Shown one piece after another: positions 61,451-64,000 of a stretch of DNA of 64,000 bases (the first letter of the stretch is position 1; every line of letters starts with the position of its first letter). This DNA comes from PALG01 sp964495885 (GTDB lineage: Bacteria > Bacteroidota > Bacteroidia > Flavobacteriales > Flavobacteriaceae). The position numbers and the translations under genes were made by a program. The stretch spans positions 310,001 through 374,000 of the forward strand of contig CAZBWO010000001.1 in assembly GCA_964495885.1 (NCBI GenBank). The letters are read 5' to 3'. Under the pieces are notes generated by a model that saw nothing but the letters and a program-made list of their open reading frames with translations, had not been told where the DNA came from and did no database searches.

Positions 61451-62195
61451 GTCGTCCAGTATTTAATTCTTCAACTTGCACGACAGGAGGACGGTTTTTT
61501 GCAATGACATCTCCCAATCCAATTATAGTACCTCTAAGGGTTTCGGTGGGGAATACAATTAATTTATTAGTGCTTCTATGGAAAAAATTTACATTTTTTA
61601 AAATTAGGTTTTCAGCTTCTACACGTGTATCTCCGTCCCTAAGTGATATGTTAGCAGACCTTGCCTCCCCTTGAAGATAAAACTTTGCCAAACCATTAGA
61701 TTCAATACTTATTGATCCTATATTGATATTTTTAAGATTGAAATCTCCATCAATGTGAAAAATATCCTCTTGTCTAGGGTCTACGGAAAACAATCGTAAT
61801 TTACTATGTCGAATTTCTCCAATATTTTCTACTGTCAAACCAGAGCTATTCCTTATAATCAAGGTATCTACAGGTGCAGTGACATATACTTTGGTTACTC
61901 CATAATCACGGGTATAATTGCAACTATTACGGTCACTTACTTTCAGAATACTATCTTCTACCCGTACACGAACCTCATTTAATAAATTCTCACCAGTCTC
62001 AACCGTCACTTTCTGTTCGTTGCCATCAACTAAAATAAGCTGTACCCTGTTCCAGACAATGATTTGATTAAAAGCTTCTACATTGTAGCTTTCTTCTACA
62101 ATATCACCGGTACTTTGAAAACAATCCCAAGCATTTTGGGCATTACATCCTGCTAGCAATAATACTATTCCAAATATGTAAAATAATTTTTTCAT
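61437..62195 (-). CDS. DUF2807 lipoprotein (GIN-domain, copy 1)
   Basis: 252 residues. Lipobox Cys17 (LLLAGCNAQ), then a right-handed beta-helix-like DUF2807 domain (about 40-250): AFNQIIVWNRVQLILVDG, VTVETGENLLNEVRV, LIIRNSSGLTV. About half of its residues are shared with the second copy at 63333, which lies on the other side of the lipid A deacylase-like gene. It is presumably a periplasmic or surface lipoprotein; function unknown. It starts one base after the deacylase gene. Confidence 0.9.
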   Translation of the reverse strand: MKKLFYIFGIVLLLAGCNAQNAWDCFQSTGDIVEESYNVEAFNQIIVWNRVQLILVDGNEQKVTVETGENLLNEVRVRVEDSILKVSDRNSCNYTRDYGVTKVYVTAPVDTLIIRNSSGLTVENIGEIRHSKLRLFSVDPRQEDIFHIDGDFNLKNINIGSISIESNGLAKFYLQGEARSANISLRDGDTRVEAENLILKNVNFFHRSTNKLIVFPTETLRGTIIGLGDVIAKNRPPVVQVEELNTGRLIFE

Positions 62196-62196
62196 A

Positions 62197-63306
62197 TTAA
62201 ATACGAACTCCTATTCCAAATTCTACTGCTTCTGCTTTGGCATAATGGGAATGCACAGTGACAACCCCAAAAAAACGATCCTTAAAGAAATATCTTTTAA
62301 TTCCAAGTCTGTTGTAAACTTGCCTTTCAAATTCATAAGGCCAATATACATAATACCCTACTTGTGAGACAAATGCCACTTTGTTAAACCGTAATTCATG
62401 ACCCACAAAAACCCCAACTCGTCTGTAATCCAATCCTTCTTCCAAACCATCTCCTGGAAAAGCAATCCTTCGGTAATTAATAAGATGTATCAAAAAATTG
62501 GAAAAAAACACATCAGCTCCTACTTGAAAAGTACTTTTGTAATTTATTCGTTTGTCTGCAAATACCGAAAGCGTATAAAATGGATATTGTCCCAATCCGT
62601 TTACATCAGCTTCATTCATTCCAGTTCTAAATGCCACATTATACTTAATGCGCTCTTCATACCATTTACTTGGCCAATTCCCATCGCCTATTCTAGCAGG
62701 GAAATTAATTTGATCTACTTGATAGCTTAATCCAGCACCAAAGAACAAGGTATTGGTACTATTATTGGGTGCCTTTAGGTTTGCATTGGAATAATGAATC
62801 ACTCCCATACCCAAATGCGCGCCAAGACCTTTGTATAAATTTTCCTTGATGATGTCAAACCGTAGCATGGTAGTACTTAGAAAGTGACTTCCATAGGCAT
62901 TATTCTGAAAATTAGTTTCCGGATCATAGGGGTTATTCGCATAAGCGATACCCTGTCCAACCCCAATGCGAAGTAACCTATTATAGAAATACCAATTGAA
63001 ATGGCCATACAAGCCATAATTCTGACCTAAATAAGGATTTTTTAAATCCTGATACGTAAAAGTAAAGCCCCAGTCTGGATAATTGTACCTACTCTCCCAT
63101 TCATTATATCCATACGTTTTTCTATTATAGCTTACAATAAGACCTGTAGGATGGCCTGTAATAAGGTGGGAAATATCCGGATTGTGCTCAAGGATACTTC
63201 CATAGATATAATCTACTTCAAATGCGACTGGTTTCAGTTCATTTTGCTGTGCAAAAAGACCCGCTCCCATCCATAAAAACAACACCAAACAAAAATACTG
63301 CCTCAT
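62197..63306 (-). CDS. PagL-like acyloxyacyl hydrolase / lipid A deacylase
   Basis: 369 residues from ATG 63306 (MRQYFCLVLFLWMG), signal peptide about 1-19. The remainder is an outer-membrane beta barrel. The segment GMGVIHYSNANLKAPN resembles the PagL active site, with His171 and Ser173 as likely catalytic residues and a Glu downstream not assigned with certainty. PagL removes a 3-O acyl chain from lipid A, which weakens inflammatory signalling and polymyxin binding; here the link is by homology only. Flanked by two DUF2807 genes with small gaps. Confidence 0.82.
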   Translation of the reverse strand: MRQYFCLVLFLWMGAGLFAQQNELKPVAFEVDYIYGSILEHNPDISHLITGHPTGLIVSYNRKTYGYNEWESRYNYPDWGFTFTYQDLKNPYLGQNYGLYGHFNWYFYNRLLRIGVGQGIAYANNPYDPETNFQNNAYGSHFLSTTMLRFDIIKENLYKGLGAHLGMGVIHYSNANLKAPNNSTNTLFFGAGLSYQVDQINFPARIGDGNWPSKWYEERIKYNVAFRTGMNEADVNGLGQYPFYTLSVFADKRINYKSTFQVGADVFFSNFLIHLINYRRIAFPGDGLEEGLDYRRVGVFVGHELRFNKVAFVSQVGYYVYWPYEFERQVYNRLGIKRYFFKDRFFGVVTVHSHYAKAEAVEFGIGVRI

Positions 63307-63332
63307 AATTCTTGAACGGCTGTAAATATACA

Positions 63333-64000
63333 CTAATCTTCAAACAATAATTGCCCCGTATAGTATTCTTCTACTTCCACAATAGGAGGCCTGTTTTTTG
63401 CGATAACATTTCCGGTTCCGCGGATGGTTCCACGGATAGATTCCAACGGATTCACAATCATTGCATTGGCACTTCGTTGAAAGATACGAACTTCATCCAC
63501 TAGTAGATTTCCAGCTTCTAGCCTAGGGATTTCATCCTCAAAGGTAAAGGAAGCTTTTTCTGTAGTACCCGTTAAGTAAAAAGCGCTAAAACCATTTGCT
63601 TCTACTTCTATATTTTCACAATTTAATTGCAGGTAAAAGTCCCCGCTTTTTCTGGAGTCCTCAACACCCCCGGTTGTATTGCTTACCAATTTTAATTTTG
63701 GAAAGGAAAGCACCCCTTCACCTATCACATCAAATGACGAACTATTTCTAATCTCTGTAATATTGGGAGATGTGATAATGGCTTTTGTAATTCCATAATC
63801 CCGTACCCAATTACACTGATTTCCATCTCTTACGACCAAATACTCACCTTCAATAGTTACAGAAACGTCATTTAATAGATTTTCCCCAGTTTCCAAAATA
63901 ACTTGTTGTTCTGCCCCTTCTTTTATGATTAAAGTTACGTCATCTTCAATTCTAATCTTTGAAAAAGCCGAAACTTCAAACTCCCTTCTAATTATATCCC
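63333..64000 (-). CDS. DUF2807 protein (copy 2; 5' end outside window)
   Basis: 222 residues visible; the reading frame is open to the window edge, so the start and signal peptide are missing. It repeats the features of the 61437-62195 protein in order: EVSAFSKIRIEDDVTLIIKEG, VILETGENLLNDVSV, RNSSSFDVIGEG and a C-terminal IRGTGNVIAKNRPPIVEVEEY (IIGLGDVIAKNRPPVVQVEEL in copy 1). It ends 27 bases before the deacylase gene and belongs to the same unit. Confidence 0.88.
   Translation of the reverse strand, partial: DIIRREFEVSAFSKIRIEDDVTLIIKEGAEQQVILETGENLLNDVSVTIEGEYLVVRDGNQCNWVRDYGITKAIITSPNITEIRNSSSFDVIGEGVLSFPKLKLVSNTTGGVEDSRKSGDFYLQLNCENIEVEANGFSAFYLTGTTEKASFTFEDEIPRLEAGNLLVDEVRIFQRSANAMIVNPLESIRGTIRGTGNVIAKNRPPIVEVEEYYTGQLLFED

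Overview
The window looks like chromosomal DNA of a member of the Flavobacteriaceae (Bacteroidota). The reasons are: low to moderate GC; promoters that fit the TTG-N18-TAnnTTTG pattern; few Shine-Dalgarno sequences; gliding genes gldA, gldB and gldC; several proteins with C-terminal type IX secretion sorting domains; a primase and FtsZ of flavobacterial type; and gene neighbourhoods typical of the family (dcw cluster; engB-gldC-gldB-nadE; rsgA-dtd-mazG-aroA-queA). No insertion sequence, prophage or CRISPR array was seen, and no gene-free stretch exceeds about 300 bases.

Layout. 1-2715: a leucine-rich-repeat secreted protein cut by the window edge, and a lipoprotein. 2896-5552: rpsO and pnp. 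5763-10307: a large type IX cargo protein with duplicated FN3-MAM modules, then a chimeric remnant in which a truncated propeller gene is joined to a decayed copy of the 3' end of pnp. 10371-19698: lipoprotein, rpoD, a BLUF photosensor overlapping rpe, a membrane AraC-type regulator, a secreted NHL protein, ypdA, mtfA, a BI-1 protein, a conserved hypothetical and yqeY. 19771-19844: tRNA-Arg, with its 5' end repeated upstream. 35462-20014 (minus): a 13-gene division and cell-wall operon from mraZ to ftsZ, preceded by MraZ-box-like repeats. 35701-42041: hydrolase, engB, gldC, gldB, nadE, a response regulator with an altered receiver, and dnaG. 42136-44580: an ECF sigma factor with a membrane partner and a beta-barrel protein. 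44654-49477: polyprenyl synthase, two type IX cargo proteins and rlmN. 49580-57810 (minus): rsgA, dtd, two DUF3857 proteins, a MazG-like gene, a small membrane protein, aroA and queA. 58371-60504 (minus): pheA and a DAHP synthase-chorismate mutase gene behind an aromatic-rich leader peptide. 60551-64000: gldA and a lipid A deacylase-like gene between two DUF2807 genes.

Functionally, the centre holds most of the peptidoglycan precursor and septation pathway in one transcription unit. Around it lie RNA turnover and translation-quality genes (pnp, dtd, rsgA, rlmN, queA), aromatic biosynthesis (aroA, pheA, aroG-type) and envelope or gliding functions.

The most notable observation is a complete leader-peptide attenuator upstream of pheA. 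It consists of a 23-residue ORF with six Phe, two Tyr and one Trp, a candidate antiterminator, and a perfect terminator hairpin with a U run. Other points of interest are the pnp-fragment chimera, the loss of all four zinc ligands in DnaG, the pseudo-receiver of the response regulator, the BLUF-rpe overlap and the MraZ-box array.
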